A stretch of 64,000 nucleotides of DNA from CAYSEQ01 sp964430475 (GCA_964430475.1 CAYSEQ010000003.1:1-64000), one strand, 5' to 3'; shown: positions 16,033-24,836, counted from the stretch's first letter. Notes: generated from the letters alone by a model not told the origin. A program made the numbers and translations.

Positions 16033-16446
16033 CTACCTCTTGGGCGATTGCTTTTCTCGCCTGGCTTTACCGCCAGTTCCAACCTTTCTTCTTTCGCGCA
16101 CTCGAGAGTCTCGCGTTAAAAGACCTGCACTTCTTAATATCTTTTTGTGCTCCTCACTTTCTTTTGCCAAAGCTTTAGATATGCCATGAACAGATGCTTC
16201 AAGCTGGCCTACTTTTCCACCACCTTCAACTTTGACACTTACATAATATTTGCCCAAAGTATCAGTCAACTTGAATGGTTTCTCCCAAATTAGCCTATTT
16301 ACCATTCCTGGAAAATACTCATCAAACGCAATCCCATTTACTAAACTTTTACTATTTCCTTTATAAAGTCTAACTCTAGCCGATGATTCCTTCCTTCGGC
16401 CAACTGCATAAATAAAGTTTTTGTCTTTTTTTACACCTTTAGACAT
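16033..16446 (-). CDS. rpsI: 30S ribosomal protein S9
   Basis: S9 lies in the 30S head and its C-terminal tail reaches the P-site tRNA anticodon. Family marks: YAVGRRKESSARVRLYKG near residue 14, GKYYVSVKVEGGGKVGQ near 65 and the end RRKVGTGGKARREKQSPKR, with the conserved terminal K-R. 137 residues, slightly longer than usual at the N-terminus. Last gene of the long ribosomal cluster and paired with rplM as in most bacteria. Confidence 0.97.
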   Translation of the reverse strand: MSKGVKKDKNFIYAVGRRKESSARVRLYKGNSKSLVNGIAFDEYFPGMVNRLIWEKPFKLTDTLGKYYVSVKVEGGGKVGQLEASVHGISKALAKESEEHKKILRSAGLLTRDSRVRERRKVGTGGKARREKQSPKR

Positions 16447-16467
16447 AAATTTATTAACCCTTATAAA

Positions 16468-16887
16468 CTACACCTTAAACTTATTAGCGTAGGAATGATT
16501 TTCCTCTGCAAAAATCTTGAGTCTGGAAAGTCTTTTCTTTTTAAGTCTATTGTCTGGAAGCATCCCAGAAACTGCATGCCTAATAATTTCTTCAGGATTT
16601 TCCTTTCTTAGTTTTGAAACCTCTACAAATTTAGCTCCACCAGGATAACCAGAATGTCTGAAATAGGCTTTCTGCTTTTCTTTCTTCCCAGTTAATACAA
16701 CATGCTTTGCATTTATGACAACGACAAAGTCTCCTGAATCTATGTGAGGTGTATATGTTTTCTCTCCCTTACCGATCAAAAGTCTGGCTATGTAAGATGA
16801 TAATCTACCAAGTACCTTACCCTTGGCATCAATCAAATACCACTTTCTTTTGATATCTTTAGCTTTCAATTGATAGGTTTTTTCCAT
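16468..16887 (-). CDS. rplM: 50S ribosomal protein L13
   Basis: Early-assembling 50S protein that binds 23S rRNA domain II. Marks: KWYLIDAKGKVLGRLSSYIA near residue 15, HIDSGDFVVVINAKHVVLTG near 44, YFRHSGYPGG near 75 and AVSGMLPDNRLKKKRLSRLK near 104. 139 residues, normal length. Follows rplQ by 13 bases and precedes rpsI. Confidence 0.97.
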   Translation of the reverse strand: MEKTYQLKAKDIKRKWYLIDAKGKVLGRLSSYIARLLIGKGEKTYTPHIDSGDFVVVINAKHVVLTGKKEKQKAYFRHSGYPGGAKFVEVSKLRKENPEEIIRHAVSGMLPDNRLKKKRLSRLKIFAEENHSYANKFKV

Positions 16888-16900
16888 TACTGATAAAAGT

Positions 16901-17371
16901 CTACGCTCGTTTACTTAAACCTTCTTTATCGTCTTGTACATTTTTTACATTATCCGACGATTTTAACTCTTTTTGAGATTTACGTGAAATAGCTTTAAAC
17001 TTATTAGACTTTCTATCCTCGCGATAAGGCAAAATCAATTTTACAATCAAAGCATTATCACCTCTTCTTGTTTGTAAAGGCAGAGATTTGATAAAACCTC
17101 CTTTTTCAGGCAATCCTGACACAAGAGAGAGAAGTTTTTCGGATACTCTCCTATCATTTCCCAGAAGACCAAAAACTTTTCTTCTTGCAGAAACTGTATT
17201 TTCCTTAGCCTTTGTTATCAACTTTTCAATAAAAGGCCTAAAGGCTTTAGCCTTAGCTTTAGTCGTCTTTATTTCCCCATGTAATATCAGTTCTTTTGCC
17301 AAATTTCTAAATAAGGCAAGCCGGGTATCTGTTTCCCTTGAAAGTTTATAGCCAAAAACCTTTTTTCTCAT
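16901..17371 (-). CDS. rplQ: 50S ribosomal protein L17
   Basis: L17 sits near the peptide exit tunnel mouth on the 50S subunit. The start RKKVFGYKLSRETDTRLALF and FRNLAKELILHGEIKTTKAK are the family signature. The C-terminal 35 residues (KFKAISRKSQKELKSSDNVK and onward) are a charged tail beyond the usual 120-residue core. It follows rpoA by 11 bases, the usual alpha-operon order. Confidence 0.96.
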   Translation of the reverse strand: MRKKVFGYKLSRETDTRLALFRNLAKELILHGEIKTTKAKAKAFRPFIEKLITKAKENTVSARRKVFGLLGNDRRVSEKLLSLVSGLPEKGGFIKSLPLQTRRGDNALIVKLILPYREDRKSNKFKAISRKSQKELKSSDNVKNVQDDKEGLSKRA

Positions 17372-17382
17372 AAAACAAATTT

Positions 17383-18297
17383 TTAAGATAATGAAATACC
17401 TCTTTCTCTGAGTGCTGCGTCAATAACCTTTACAGATTTTTCTCCCAAGTTTCTTACTCTAACTAGATCTTCCTTTCGTGCTTTTACTAAATCCTCAACG
17501 GTTTCAAAACCTGCTCTTATTAACGCATTAGCAACACGTGTTGGTAAGCCTATTTCTTCAACCGAAAGCTTTCCGGTTAGCCCAAGATCACTCTCTTTTT
17601 CCTCCTTTTGTTTTTCCTCAACCTTTTTAGGAGATACAATCTGTGTGAAATATGATATTAAAATTTTGGATGCTAAGATCAAAGCATCTTTTGGCCTGAT
17701 ACTCGAGTCTGTCCAAATTTCCAATATCAACTTGTCATAATTTGTCAACCTACCCACACGTGTTTCTTCAACTTTGTAGTTAACTCTGACAATGGGCGAA
17801 AAGGAAGCATCTAAAGGAATTAGTCCAATTTCACCAACTGCCCTTTCCTCAGCCAAAGAGTAGCCATAACCTGATTGAATCTCCATCTCAGCCTCAAGTT
17901 TTGCCCCTTTATTAAGATAGGCTAGAAATAAATCTGGATTCGCAATCTTCGCAACTTCCTCAATCTTTATATCCGATGCCCTAACTTCTCCCGGACCACT
18001 TGCGGAAAGCCTTGCTTTTATAGGCTTTTCACCATTATAAGAGATCCTCACTTTTTTAAGATTAAGTAAAAACTCCACAACATCTTCCCTAACCCCTTTC
18101 ATGCTAGAAAATTGGTGCCTCACGCCTGCAATCTTCACACTAGTTATTGCCGCACCAGGTAAAGAGGTTAAAAGGACTCTCCTGAGAGAATTTCCAAGAG
18201 TATTCCCGTAACCTTGTTCTAGGGGACTTATTACAAATTTCCCATAATCTTGCCTTTCCTCTTCGACTTTTACTTCAAAAATTGGTTCGTTGAACAA
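17383..18297 (-). CDS. rpoA: DNA-directed RNA polymerase subunit alpha
   Basis: Alpha dimer scaffolds RNA polymerase assembly; the C-terminal domain touches promoter UP elements and activators. The N-terminal domain shows FVISPLEQGYGNTLGNSLRR near residue 22 and LLTSLPGAAITSVKIAGV near 43. The C-terminal domain has LSVEEIGLPTRVANALIRAG and VRNLGEKSVKVIDAALRERG. 304 residues, normal. The start codon is TTG, placed eight bases after an excellent Shine-Dalgarno sequence, which makes this start secure. Lies between rpsD and rplQ. Confidence 0.98.
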   Translation of the reverse strand: MFNEPIFEVKVEEERQDYGKFVISPLEQGYGNTLGNSLRRVLLTSLPGAAITSVKIAGVRHQFSSMKGVREDVVEFLLNLKKVRISYNGEKPIKARLSASGPGEVRASDIKIEEVAKIANPDLFLAYLNKGAKLEAEMEIQSGYGYSLAEERAVGEIGLIPLDASFSPIVRVNYKVEETRVGRLTNYDKLILEIWTDSSIRPKDALILASKILISYFTQIVSPKKVEEKQKEEKESDLGLTGKLSVEEIGLPTRVANALIRAGFETVEDLVKARKEDLVRVRNLGEKSVKVIDAALRERGISLS

Positions 18298-18301
18298 TCA
18301 A

Positions 18302-18312
18302 ATCACCTCCTT
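18302..18312 (-). promoter_or_regulatory. strong ribosome-binding site for rpoA (TTG start)
   Basis: AAGGAGGTGAT matches the 16S anti-Shine-Dalgarno almost fully and decides the TTG start of rpoA four to five bases after its last base. A site this strong is rare in the window and may compensate for the weak start codon. Confidence 0.7.
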
Positions 18313-18356
18313 CCTTATTTTTATAAAATCCATTTTGTAAGCCATCATAGTACCTA

Positions 18357-18953
18357 TTATCTAGAATAGAATTCGACTATGTCTTGCTCCGAAATCGGTT
18401 CAGGAATATCTTCTCTTTTGGGCAAACTTTTCACTCTAACGACTGCTCCTTTTCTTTCCAACCAAGAGGGAAGTTTACGCTCTTCCTCCAAGGCTTTTTT
18501 AACCTGGGGTGTCTCTAGAACTTTAGGTGACAGGGTAATAGTTTCTCCAGGTCTTACCATATACGAAGGGATGTTGACTTTTTTACCATCTATAAGTACA
18601 TGCCTATGGGAAACAAGTTGTCTTGCCGCTGGTCTAGTTAGTGCCAGACCCGAGCGATAAACCACATTGTCCAGTCTCCTTTCCAAAAGCGATAAAAGAA
18701 CTTCACCCGTATTACCTTTGGATTTTAGTGCCTCGGAAACATAGTTTCTAAATTGTCTTTCTAAAACACCATACATTCTTTTCACTTTTTGTTTTTCTCT
18801 AAGCTGTTTTGCGAATCTTGAGGTAACTCCTACCCCTTTGGGACCATGAACACCTGGAGGCACATTTAAACGTGTTAATTTTGCTCCTTTACCAAAAAGG
18901 TCAAATCCTTCTCTTCTTGAAAGTCTATCCTTTGGTCCTATATATCGTGCCAT
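18357..18953 (-). CDS. rpsD: 30S ribosomal protein S4
   Basis: Primary 16S-binding protein that nucleates the 30S body and guards decoding fidelity. The start ARYIGPKDRLSRREGFDLFG, the middle KQLREKQKVKRMYGVLERQF near residue 50 and the S4 RNA-binding domain RLDNVVYRSGLALTRPAARQ with HVLIDGKKVNIPSY are diagnostic. 198 residues. No N-terminal Cys zinc site. Overlaps nothing; four bases after rpsK. Confidence 0.98.
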   Translation of the reverse strand: MARYIGPKDRLSRREGFDLFGKGAKLTRLNVPPGVHGPKGVGVTSRFAKQLREKQKVKRMYGVLERQFRNYVSEALKSKGNTGEVLLSLLERRLDNVVYRSGLALTRPAARQLVSHRHVLIDGKKVNIPSYMVRPGETITLSPKVLETPQVKKALEEERKLPSWLERKGAVVRVKSLPKREDIPEPISEQDIVEFYSR

Positions 18954-18956
18954 GGT

Positions 18957-19355
18957 TTAAACTCTCCTTTTTTTCTTAGGCCTTGGTCCGTCATGCGGAA
19001 TCGGTGTCACATCTGCAATCATCGTAATCTTCAAACCTTGAGCTTTTATTGCTCGTAGTGCTGCATCCCTACCTGGACCTGGACCTTTAATAAAAATTTC
19101 TACTTCTTTAACTCCAAATTCCTCCTTTACTTTCTTAACGATCTTCTCAACAGTTGTTGTAGCTGCAAACGGCGTAGCCTTTCTCGTCCCTTTAAATCCT
19201 GAACTTCCTGATGAGCCCCAAGCAAGGGTATTCCCTTGCTCATCTGTAAAAGTAACTAATGTGTTGTTAAACGAGGCAGAAATATAAACCCTCGCTTTTT
19301 CATAAGTTTTCGTCCTTTTTCCTGATTTGGCTTTTGAAATTTCAATATTACTCAT
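18957..19355 (-). CDS. rpsK: 30S ribosomal protein S11
   Basis: S11 forms the 30S platform near the E site. Marks: ARVYISASFNNTLVTFTDEQ near residue 21, GSSGFKGTRKATPFAA near 50, GPGPGRDAALRAIKAQGLKI near 88 and the end DVTPIPHDGPRPKKKRRV. 132 residues. Standard position between rpsM and rpsD. Confidence 0.98.
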   Translation of the reverse strand: MSNIEISKAKSGKRTKTYEKARVYISASFNNTLVTFTDEQGNTLAWGSSGSSGFKGTRKATPFAATTTVEKIVKKVKEEFGVKEVEIFIKGPGPGRDAALRAIKAQGLKITMIADVTPIPHDGPRPKKKRRV

Positions 19356-19392
19356 GATCTATAAAATAATCACTTAAAAATTTTTTAAGTTA

Positions 19393-19800
19393 TTATTTTT
19401 CCGAAACAGTCTTCTGCTGCATCTTAGCAAGCACCTCTTTCTTGAACGCACCAACAGTCCTTCTTTTGCCCCTCTTAGTGCGGGCATTTCTCCTCGTCCG
19501 CTGTCCCCTAACAGGCAAATTTCTAGAATGCCTTTGACCTCTATAAGAGCCAATAGTCTTTAATCGTTGGATATTTGCCGACACTCTCCTTACTAGCTCG
19601 CCCTCTATAGGGTATTCCTCTATCTTTGCAGTTAGTTTTGCCATTTGTTCAGGGGTCAAATCTCCTACCCTCCTATTAAAATCCAATCCTACACTCGAAA
19701 GGATCTTTCTAGACAAAGCCCACCCTATACCTTTTATCCGCGTCAAGGCAAACTCTAATCTCCAATTATCTTGCAATTCAACTCCTGCAAGTCTTGCCAT
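19393..19800 (-). CDS. rpsM: 30S ribosomal protein S13
   Basis: S13 lies in the 30S head, makes intersubunit bridges and touches the P-site tRNA. Marks: RLAGVELQDNWRLEFALTRI at the start, YRGQRHSRNLPVRGQRTRRN near residue 90 and the basic tail NARTKRGKRRTVG. The family's usual I-P-x-x-K is replaced by LQDNWR, a small variation. 135 residues. Follows rpmJ by nine bases. Confidence 0.97.
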   Translation of the reverse strand: MARLAGVELQDNWRLEFALTRIKGIGWALSRKILSSVGLDFNRRVGDLTPEQMAKLTAKIEEYPIEGELVRRVSANIQRLKTIGSYRGQRHSRNLPVRGQRTRRNARTKRGKRRTVGAFKKEVLAKMQQKTVSEK

Positions 19801-19809
19801 AAAAATTTT

Positions 19810-19923
19810 TTAACCCTGTCTTTGTTTATGTTTGGGATTTTTACAGATCACATAAATTACCCCTCTTCGCTTAACAATTTTGCAGTCTTTACATCTTCTC
19901 TTAACCGATGAACTAACTTTCAT
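19810..19923 (-). CDS. rpmJ: 50S ribosomal protein L36
   Basis: A 37-codon gene. It reads KVSSSVKRRCKDCKIVKRRG then VIYVICKNPKHKQRQG: the zinc-binding C-x2-C ... C-x4-H pattern of L36 (zinc-containing form). L36 binds 23S rRNA near the base of the stalk. It lies exactly where expected, between infA and rpsM. The zinc form suggests that metal supply is sufficient and that no second Cys-less paralog is needed. Confidence 0.95.
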   Translation of the reverse strand: MKVSSSVKRRCKDCKIVKRRGVIYVICKNPKHKQRQG

Positions 19924-19962
19924 AGATCTTAAAAAGTTCCTAAATATTTTCAAAAACTCAAT

Positions 19963-20184
19963 CTATTTTTTATATTTCTGAATTATCCTTCCTCTTTCCG
20001 TATCATATTTGGTCATTTCTACTTTCACCTTATCACCCGGAAAGATCCTCACGTACCTTCTTCTTAAGATCCCTTTCAATGTGGCAAGTATGATCCTGCC
20101 ATCTGCAATTTGAACTCTAAACATCGTGTTTGGCAAAGTTTCCAAAACTACACCATCAATTTGGGTAGTATCTTCTTGTTTCAT
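19963..20184 (-). CDS. infA: Translation initiation factor IF-1
   Basis: OB-fold protein that blocks the A site during initiation. IDGVVLETLPNTMFRVQIAD near residue 9, RIILATLKGILRRRYVRIFP and GDKVKVEMTKYDTERGRI are diagnostic. 73 residues from the ATG chosen; TTG four codons upstream is possible, but AAGAG just before the ATG serves as ribosome-binding site. Sits between map and rpmJ as in many bacteria. Confidence 0.96.
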   Translation of the reverse strand: MKQEDTTQIDGVVLETLPNTMFRVQIADGRIILATLKGILRRRYVRIFPGDKVKVEMTKYDTERGRIIQKYKK

Positions 20185-20214
20185 ATCTCTTAACAAAAAA
20201 ACAAGCTAATTTAA

Positions 20215-20982
20215 TTAGCTTTTAGACAAATTCGTCAAAACTATAGGGCCATCTTGGGTGACCGCTATAGTCTCCTCAAAAAGCGCTGATATTGTACCAT
20301 CTACAGTCTCAATTGTCCACCCGTCTTCAGCCAATTTCACATCTGAATGACCTTCTGCGTACATAACCTCAATCGCAAGCGTCATTCCCTCAACAATTTC
20401 GGGACTTTCTTTATCTATTCCATCAGTAAAGCAAGGAATTTGTGGTCCCTCGTGTAAGCTTTTTCCAACACCATGTCCAACTAGAGCCTTAATAGGAGAA
20501 TAACTTGAACTGGAAATAATGCTTTCTATAGTTGACGAAACATCGTAAATTCTTCTGCCTGGGCGAGCTTGGTTTATGGCTGATTTAAGAGCCAAAACCC
20601 CTGTATTTAAAAACTTTTTAATCTTTTCATTAACCTCTATTCCTTGCGTAAAAGCACTATCTGTATGAAATCCTTTGTAAAATAATCCAATATCAATGCT
20701 TACAACGTCCCCTTTTTTGAACACTACTTCAGTTTTAGGAACCCCATGCACAACACCTTCATTGACATTTACACAAACACTCCAGTGATAACCTGGCACC
20801 ATCTTAAAGGACGGTTTTCCTCCCTCTTTGGAAATCAAATCTTCAGCAATCTCGTCTATAAATTTTGCAGATACACCTTCCTTAATATAATCTTTCAAAA
20901 CATTCTTTATCTTGGCAAGTTTTTTGCCACACTCCTTCATTATTTCAATCTCTTCCGGAGTTTTAATTATAATTTTATCCAT
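20215..20982 (-). CDS. map: Methionine aminopeptidase, type I
   Basis: Removes the N-terminal Met from new proteins; two-metal enzyme. Metal ligands are visible: GDVVSIDIGLFYKGFHTDSA (two Asp) near residue 95, GHGVGKSLHEGPQIPCF (His) near 168, MTLAIEVMYAEG (Glu) near 201 and ALFEETIAVTQDGPIVLT (last Glu) near 233. 255 residues, no N-terminal zinc finger. Starts inside the last codons of adk (ATGGATAA overlap), so translation is coupled; an ATG three codons earlier is also possible. Confidence 0.97.
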   Translation of the reverse strand: MDKIIIKTPEEIEIMKECGKKLAKIKNVLKDYIKEGVSAKFIDEIAEDLISKEGGKPSFKMVPGYHWSVCVNVNEGVVHGVPKTEVVFKKGDVVSIDIGLFYKGFHTDSAFTQGIEVNEKIKKFLNTGVLALKSAINQARPGRRIYDVSSTIESIISSSSYSPIKALVGHGVGKSLHEGPQIPCFTDGIDKESPEIVEGMTLAIEVMYAEGHSDVKLAEDGWTIETVDGTISALFEETIAVTQDGPIVLTNLSKS

Positions 20983-21628
20983 GGCTTTCATTTACACTTT
21001 TTATTCTTTTTAAAATATCTTGAAAAATTTTATCTATCTTTTCTTCAGCGTTAACCCTTAGTAAAATACCATCCTTTTTCAAGATCTTAAGAAGAGGCTC
21101 TGTATTTTTACGATAAAGCTCAAGCCTTTTTTTAATTGCGTCAGGACTATCGTCTTTCCTTTGAATCAACTTCCCTCCACAAACACATTGTTCATTCTTC
21201 GGAGGCGGATTGGTTATCAAATTGTAAATCTTACCGCATTTAAGACAAATTCTTCTAGATGAGAGTCTCTTGATAGAAATCTCCTCGGATACATCCAGGA
21301 AAACCGCATAATTTATCTTCTTTCCTTTTTCACTAAGCCATTTTTTCAAAAGTGTATATTGCTTAATCGATCTTGGGAAACCATCAAAAAGTATTCCGTC
21401 GCGCTCTGGGACCTTTTGTCCAAGATATTCAACTGTGTATTTAAAAACTTCTTCATCTGGTAAAAGTTCGCCCTTTTTGTTGATTATTTCGTCTAACCTT
21501 TTTTCTTTTTTTGCTAGCTTCCTCAAAAAACCACCTACTTCAAAGTGAAAAAGTTTAAAGTTTTTTCTCAATAGCTCTCCTTGCGTACCTTTTCCTGAAC
21601 CCTGGGGACCAATAAGTACTATATTCAT
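20975..21628 (-). CDS. adk: Adenylate kinase
   Basis: Converts ATP + AMP to two ADP. P-loop LIGPQGSGKGTQGELL at residue 5; FDGFPRSIKQ near 82 (AMP site); a LID domain with four Cys (ICLKCGKIYNLITN and QCVCGGKLIQRKDDSP), the zinc-binding long form; and the end RVNAEEKIDKIFQDI. 217 residues, as expected for the long type. Placed between secY and map, the classical spc-operon order. Confidence 0.97.
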   Translation of the reverse strand: MNIVLIGPQGSGKGTQGELLRKNFKLFHFEVGGFLRKLAKKEKRLDEIINKKGELLPDEEVFKYTVEYLGQKVPERDGILFDGFPRSIKQYTLLKKWLSEKGKKINYAVFLDVSEEISIKRLSSRRICLKCGKIYNLITNPPPKNEQCVCGGKLIQRKDDSPDAIKKRLELYRKNTEPLLKILKKDGILLRVNAEEKIDKIFQDILKRIKSVNESHG

Positions 21629-21645
21629 CTTTCTTAAAGGATCTC

Positions 21646-22926
21646 TTAACGCAAAAAGGACTCGTATTTTTTCATAACCAATTGCGCTTCTAAATTCCGT
21701 GTTACCTCAAGTATCACTGAAACAACAATTAGTAATCCTGTCCCCCCAATCGCCAAGTTTTGAACTCCCACTGTATTCTGGAAAAAAGAAGGTAAAATTG
21801 CAATTAATCCTAAAAAAATCGCCCCCACCAGGGTTATTCTATTTAGAACAAACTTTAAGTAGTTAACAGTTTGGGTGCCAGGTCTAATTCCTGGAATAAA
21901 ACCGCCTGATTTCTGCAAGTTCTCCGCAATTCTCTCTGGATTAAAAACAATCGATGTATAAAAATAAGTAAAACCTACTACCAAAAGGAAATAGACAATA
22001 TTATATGAAAATGTACTCGGATTAAAATTTGCTGAGATATTTATTGCTATTTGAGAGATTCTGGAGTCAGGAAAACCTGAAAGAAATTGTGTCAAAAGCG
22101 TTGGCAAAAGTACTAAGGATACTGCAAAAATAATTGGAATAACACCAGCTTGATTCAACCTCAAGGGAATATAAGAAGCCGAAAGTCCAATCCTACCTAC
22201 TCGTCTTGCATAAGAAACTGGAATCTGTCGAGTTGCCTCTTCCATAAAAACTACCAATCCAACAATTACCACAGACAAAATTAAAAATATCAACATCCTC
22301 AAAATATCCTCACTTGTAATTACCGCCACCGACTGTCCCAGAAAAATCGGCAAGCGGGCCACAATTCCAGAAAATATTAAGAAAGAGACACCATTTCCAA
22401 CGCCATATTCGCTAATCAACTCCCCCAACCACACAGCAAGCATTGTCCCGGCAGTCATTGTGGTAACTAACGCAATGATCGGTAACGGGCTTAAAGTTGG
22501 AATTATTGCTTGACTTCTTAAAAGAGTATACATGCCAAATGCTTGCAAAATAGCAAGAGGCACTGTCAGAAAGCGAGTATACTGATTGATCCTTTCTTGA
22601 CCATACTCTCCCTCTTTTGAAAGTTCTCCTAAACTAGGGATAACATAAGTCAAAAGCTGCATGATTATAGAAGCATTGATGTAAGGGTTAAGCCCAAGTG
22701 CCATAATAGAGAAATTTGCCAAGGTTCCTCCTGAAAAAACATCAAGAAGCGAAAGTAGGGGACTACCTAGAAAGAGCGCGGCAAGTGAATTCCTATCTAT
22801 TCCTGCCGCTGGGATATGCGCAACTAACCTAAAAAAAAGTAACACTAAAAGAGTAAAGATTATTTTTTTTCGAAGATCCGGAGATTTTATTAATTTTAAA
22901 AAAAATTGAACTATCCGCGTTAGCAT
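21646..22926 (-). CDS. secY: Protein translocase subunit SecY
   Basis: Channel of the Sec translocon in the cytoplasmic membrane. The 426 residues have ten hydrophobic segments. Marks: LVAHIPAAGIDRNSLAALF near residue 35, FSIMALGLNPYINASIIMQL (the plug and helix 2 region) near 72, EYGVGNGVSFLIFSGI near 168, PLRLNQAGVIPIIFAVSLVL near 250 and FIPGIRPGTQTVNYL near 342. Two bases after rplO, so tightly coupled. Confidence 0.97.
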   Translation of the reverse strand: MLTRIVQFFLKLIKSPDLRKKIIFTLLVLLFFRLVAHIPAAGIDRNSLAALFLGSPLLSLLDVFSGGTLANFSIMALGLNPYINASIIMQLLTYVIPSLGELSKEGEYGQERINQYTRFLTVPLAILQAFGMYTLLRSQAIIPTLSPLPIIALVTTMTAGTMLAVWLGELISEYGVGNGVSFLIFSGIVARLPIFLGQSVAVITSEDILRMLIFLILSVVIVGLVVFMEEATRQIPVSYARRVGRIGLSASYIPLRLNQAGVIPIIFAVSLVLLPTLLTQFLSGFPDSRISQIAINISANFNPSTFSYNIVYFLLVVGFTYFYTSIVFNPERIAENLQKSGGFIPGIRPGTQTVNYLKFVLNRITLVGAIFLGLIAILPSFFQNTVGVQNLAIGGTGLLIVVSVILEVTRNLEAQLVMKKYESFLR

Positions 22927-22928
22927 AC

Positions 22929-23369
22929 TTAATTTTGAACAACCTTTCCTCCAGCTTTTTCTATCTTCTTAGCTGCGGATTTTGAAATCGGCAAGTATAT
23001 CAGAAGTTTTTTCTTTATTTCACCATTACCTAAAATCTTCACACCAAATTCTTTAGCCTCTTTATCAACAATTCCCGAATTTATTAATGTTTCAAGATCA
23101 ACCTTTGAACCTGATGGTAAAAGGTTCAGAACTTCCAAGTTAACAATTATAGGCTTGTCTTTTGCTTTAAACTTTCCCTTTCCGCGTCTTAAGGGGAGTC
23201 TTTTGATTAAAGACTTTTTAACTTTGACGCCTTCAAAAATTATCCCAATCTTACCTCTGGCTTTCTGACCTTTTTGCCCACGGCCGACAGTATGCCCTCC
23301 TTTACCACTCCCATAACCTCTACCGATCCTTTTTTTACCAGGTTTTACAATCTTAGGCAACTGAATCAT
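22929..23369 (-). CDS. rplO: 50S ribosomal protein L15
   Basis: Late 50S assembly protein. Marks: KRIGRGYGSGKGGHTVGRGQ near residue 13, KGQKARGKIGIIFEG, RLPLRRGKGKFKAKDKPI, and the C-terminal ISKSAAKKIEKAGGKV. 146 residues. Only four bases separate it from rpsE, so the rpmD gene (L30) normally found between them is missing, as is typical of CPR genomes. Confidence 0.96.
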   Translation of the reverse strand: MIQLPKIVKPGKKRIGRGYGSGKGGHTVGRGQKGQKARGKIGIIFEGVKVKKSLIKRLPLRRGKGKFKAKDKPIIVNLEVLNLLPSGSKVDLETLINSGIVDKEAKEFGVKILGNGEIKKKLLIYLPISKSAAKKIEKAGGKVVQN

Positions 23370-23373
23370 AGGA

Positions 23374-23850
23374 CTATTTTTCTAAAGACTTTTTTTTACT
23401 TAACTTCGATAAAGTCTCAAGTGCTTTAAGTGTTGCATAAACATTCGAGGTCTTATTTTTAGACCCCAAAATTTTACCCACTGCATCCCTTATTCCCGCA
23501 GCTTCCAAAACTACTCTTATTGCCCCACCTGCAATAATTCCACTTCCGGGAGGAGCGGGTTTTAATAAAATTTTGGAAGCGGAGAATTTTTGACGAATTG
23601 AGTGAGGGATAGTAGTACCCTTAAGAGGCACCTCAATCATTCTCTTTTTAGCAGCCTGGATTGATTTTCTTATTGCAGCCGAAACTTCAGGAGCCTTAGA
23701 AAGTCCAACTCCAACCTTACCTTTTCCATCACCAACAACTACCAAGGCGGAAAATCTAATCGTATTTCCACCTTTAGTTTTTTTAGAAATGCGCTTAACC
23801 TCAACAACAGTTTCTTGCAATTCACTCTGATAGAAATTCTGTTGAATCAT
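23374..23850 (-). CDS. rpsE: 30S ribosomal protein S5
   Basis: S5 stabilises the 30S near the mRNA entry and supports accuracy. Marks: LQETVVEVKRISKKTKGGNT near residue 11, RFSALVVVGDGKGKVGVGLS, LKPAPPGSGIIAGGAIRVVL and GIRDAVGKILGSKNKTSNV. 158 residues. Followed directly by rplO. Confidence 0.97.
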   Translation of the reverse strand: MIQQNFYQSELQETVVEVKRISKKTKGGNTIRFSALVVVGDGKGKVGVGLSKAPEVSAAIRKSIQAAKKRMIEVPLKGTTIPHSIRQKFSASKILLKPAPPGSGIIAGGAIRVVLEAAGIRDAVGKILGSKNKTSNVYATLKALETLSKLSKKKSLEK

Positions 23851-23854
23851 AATT

Positions 23855-24235
23855 TTAAAATATCAACCCTCCTTTACGTACACCTTCGGCTAGAGATTTA
23901 ACCCTCCCGTGATATTTATATCCCCCCCTATCAAACGCCACCTTTTTTATTCCCTTCTTAAGGGCTTTCTTAGCAAGAGATTCGCCCACTTTAAAGGCAA
24001 TTTCCTTTTTGGTCAGATTTTCATTACCCTTTTTTAAATCTTTAATATTAAAATCGCTTGAGCTTACCATCGTAACACCTCTCTCATCGTCAATGATTTG
24101 AGCATAAATGTGTTTATTAGAACGAAAAACTGAAAGCCTTGGGACTTCTTTGGTCCCGAAAATCTTTGCCCTTATCCTCTTTCGCCTCCTTAGTCTTCTT
24201 AAAAGTTTTTTTTCAAGTTTCGGTTTTCTTCCCAT
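23855..24235 (-). CDS. rplR: 50S ribosomal protein L18
   Basis: Binds 5S rRNA in the central protuberance. Marks: RRLRRRKRIRAKIFGTKEVP near residue 12, RLSVFRSNKHIYAQIIDDER, and AFDRGGYKYHGRVKSLAEGV near the C-terminus with the end RKGGLIF. 126 residues. Four bases before rpsE. Confidence 0.97.
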   Translation of the reverse strand: MGRKPKLEKKLLRRLRRRKRIRAKIFGTKEVPRLSVFRSNKHIYAQIIDDERGVTMVSSSDFNIKDLKKGNENLTKKEIAFKVGESLAKKALKKGIKKVAFDRGGYKYHGRVKSLAEGVRKGGLIF

Positions 24236-24241
24236 AAATTT

Positions 24242-24793
24242 TTAAGCTGGACCTCCTACCGACTTGGCAGCTTTCCCTGGCTTTCTCCTAACCACTTCGT
24301 CTTTATACCTTATACCCTTACCTTTATATGGCTCGGGTGGTCTAATCCTTCTTATCTGTGCTACAACCTCGCCAACAAGCTCCTTATCTATCCCTTCCAC
24401 AGTTATATCGGTTTTTTCTACCTTGAAACTCACTCCTTCAGGTGCTTCTACTACCACTGGGCGAGAAAAACCTACATTAAGTATTAGTTTGTTGGCATTA
24501 ACCTCACCCCTATAACCAGTCCCTACCATTTCTAAAGTTTTACTAAAGCCAACTGATACGCCTTGTATCATGTTTGAGATTAAAGCTCTAAATGTGCCAT
24601 GAAGACTTTTTGTTCTTTTGTTTTTTCCTTTTACAGCTACCTTCAAAAAGCCCTCTTTTTTCTCCACACTTATCTCATTAGGCAAAACTTTTTCCAAACT
24701 CCCTTTAGGTCCACTCACCCTTATTACATTACCCTCCACTTCTACACTAACCCCTTGAGGGATGGCAATTGGTGTTTTTCCAATTTTACTCAT
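24242..24793 (-). CDS. rplF: 50S ribosomal protein L6
   Basis: L6 binds the sarcin-ricin loop region of 23S rRNA. Marks: SKIGKTPIAIPQGVSVEVEG at the start, TLEMVGTGYRGEVNANKLIL near residue 85, and the diagnostic IRRIRPPEPYKGKGIRYKDE near 146 ending in RRKPGKAAKSVGGPA. 183 residues. Six bases before rplR. Confidence 0.97.
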   Translation of the reverse strand: MSKIGKTPIAIPQGVSVEVEGNVIRVSGPKGSLEKVLPNEISVEKKEGFLKVAVKGKNKRTKSLHGTFRALISNMIQGVSVGFSKTLEMVGTGYRGEVNANKLILNVGFSRPVVVEAPEGVSFKVEKTDITVEGIDKELVGEVVAQIRRIRPPEPYKGKGIRYKDEVVRRKPGKAAKSVGGPA

Positions 24794-24836
24794 AAAACTT
24801 TAATAAACCTCCTTATGAAAAAAATGAAAATTAACT

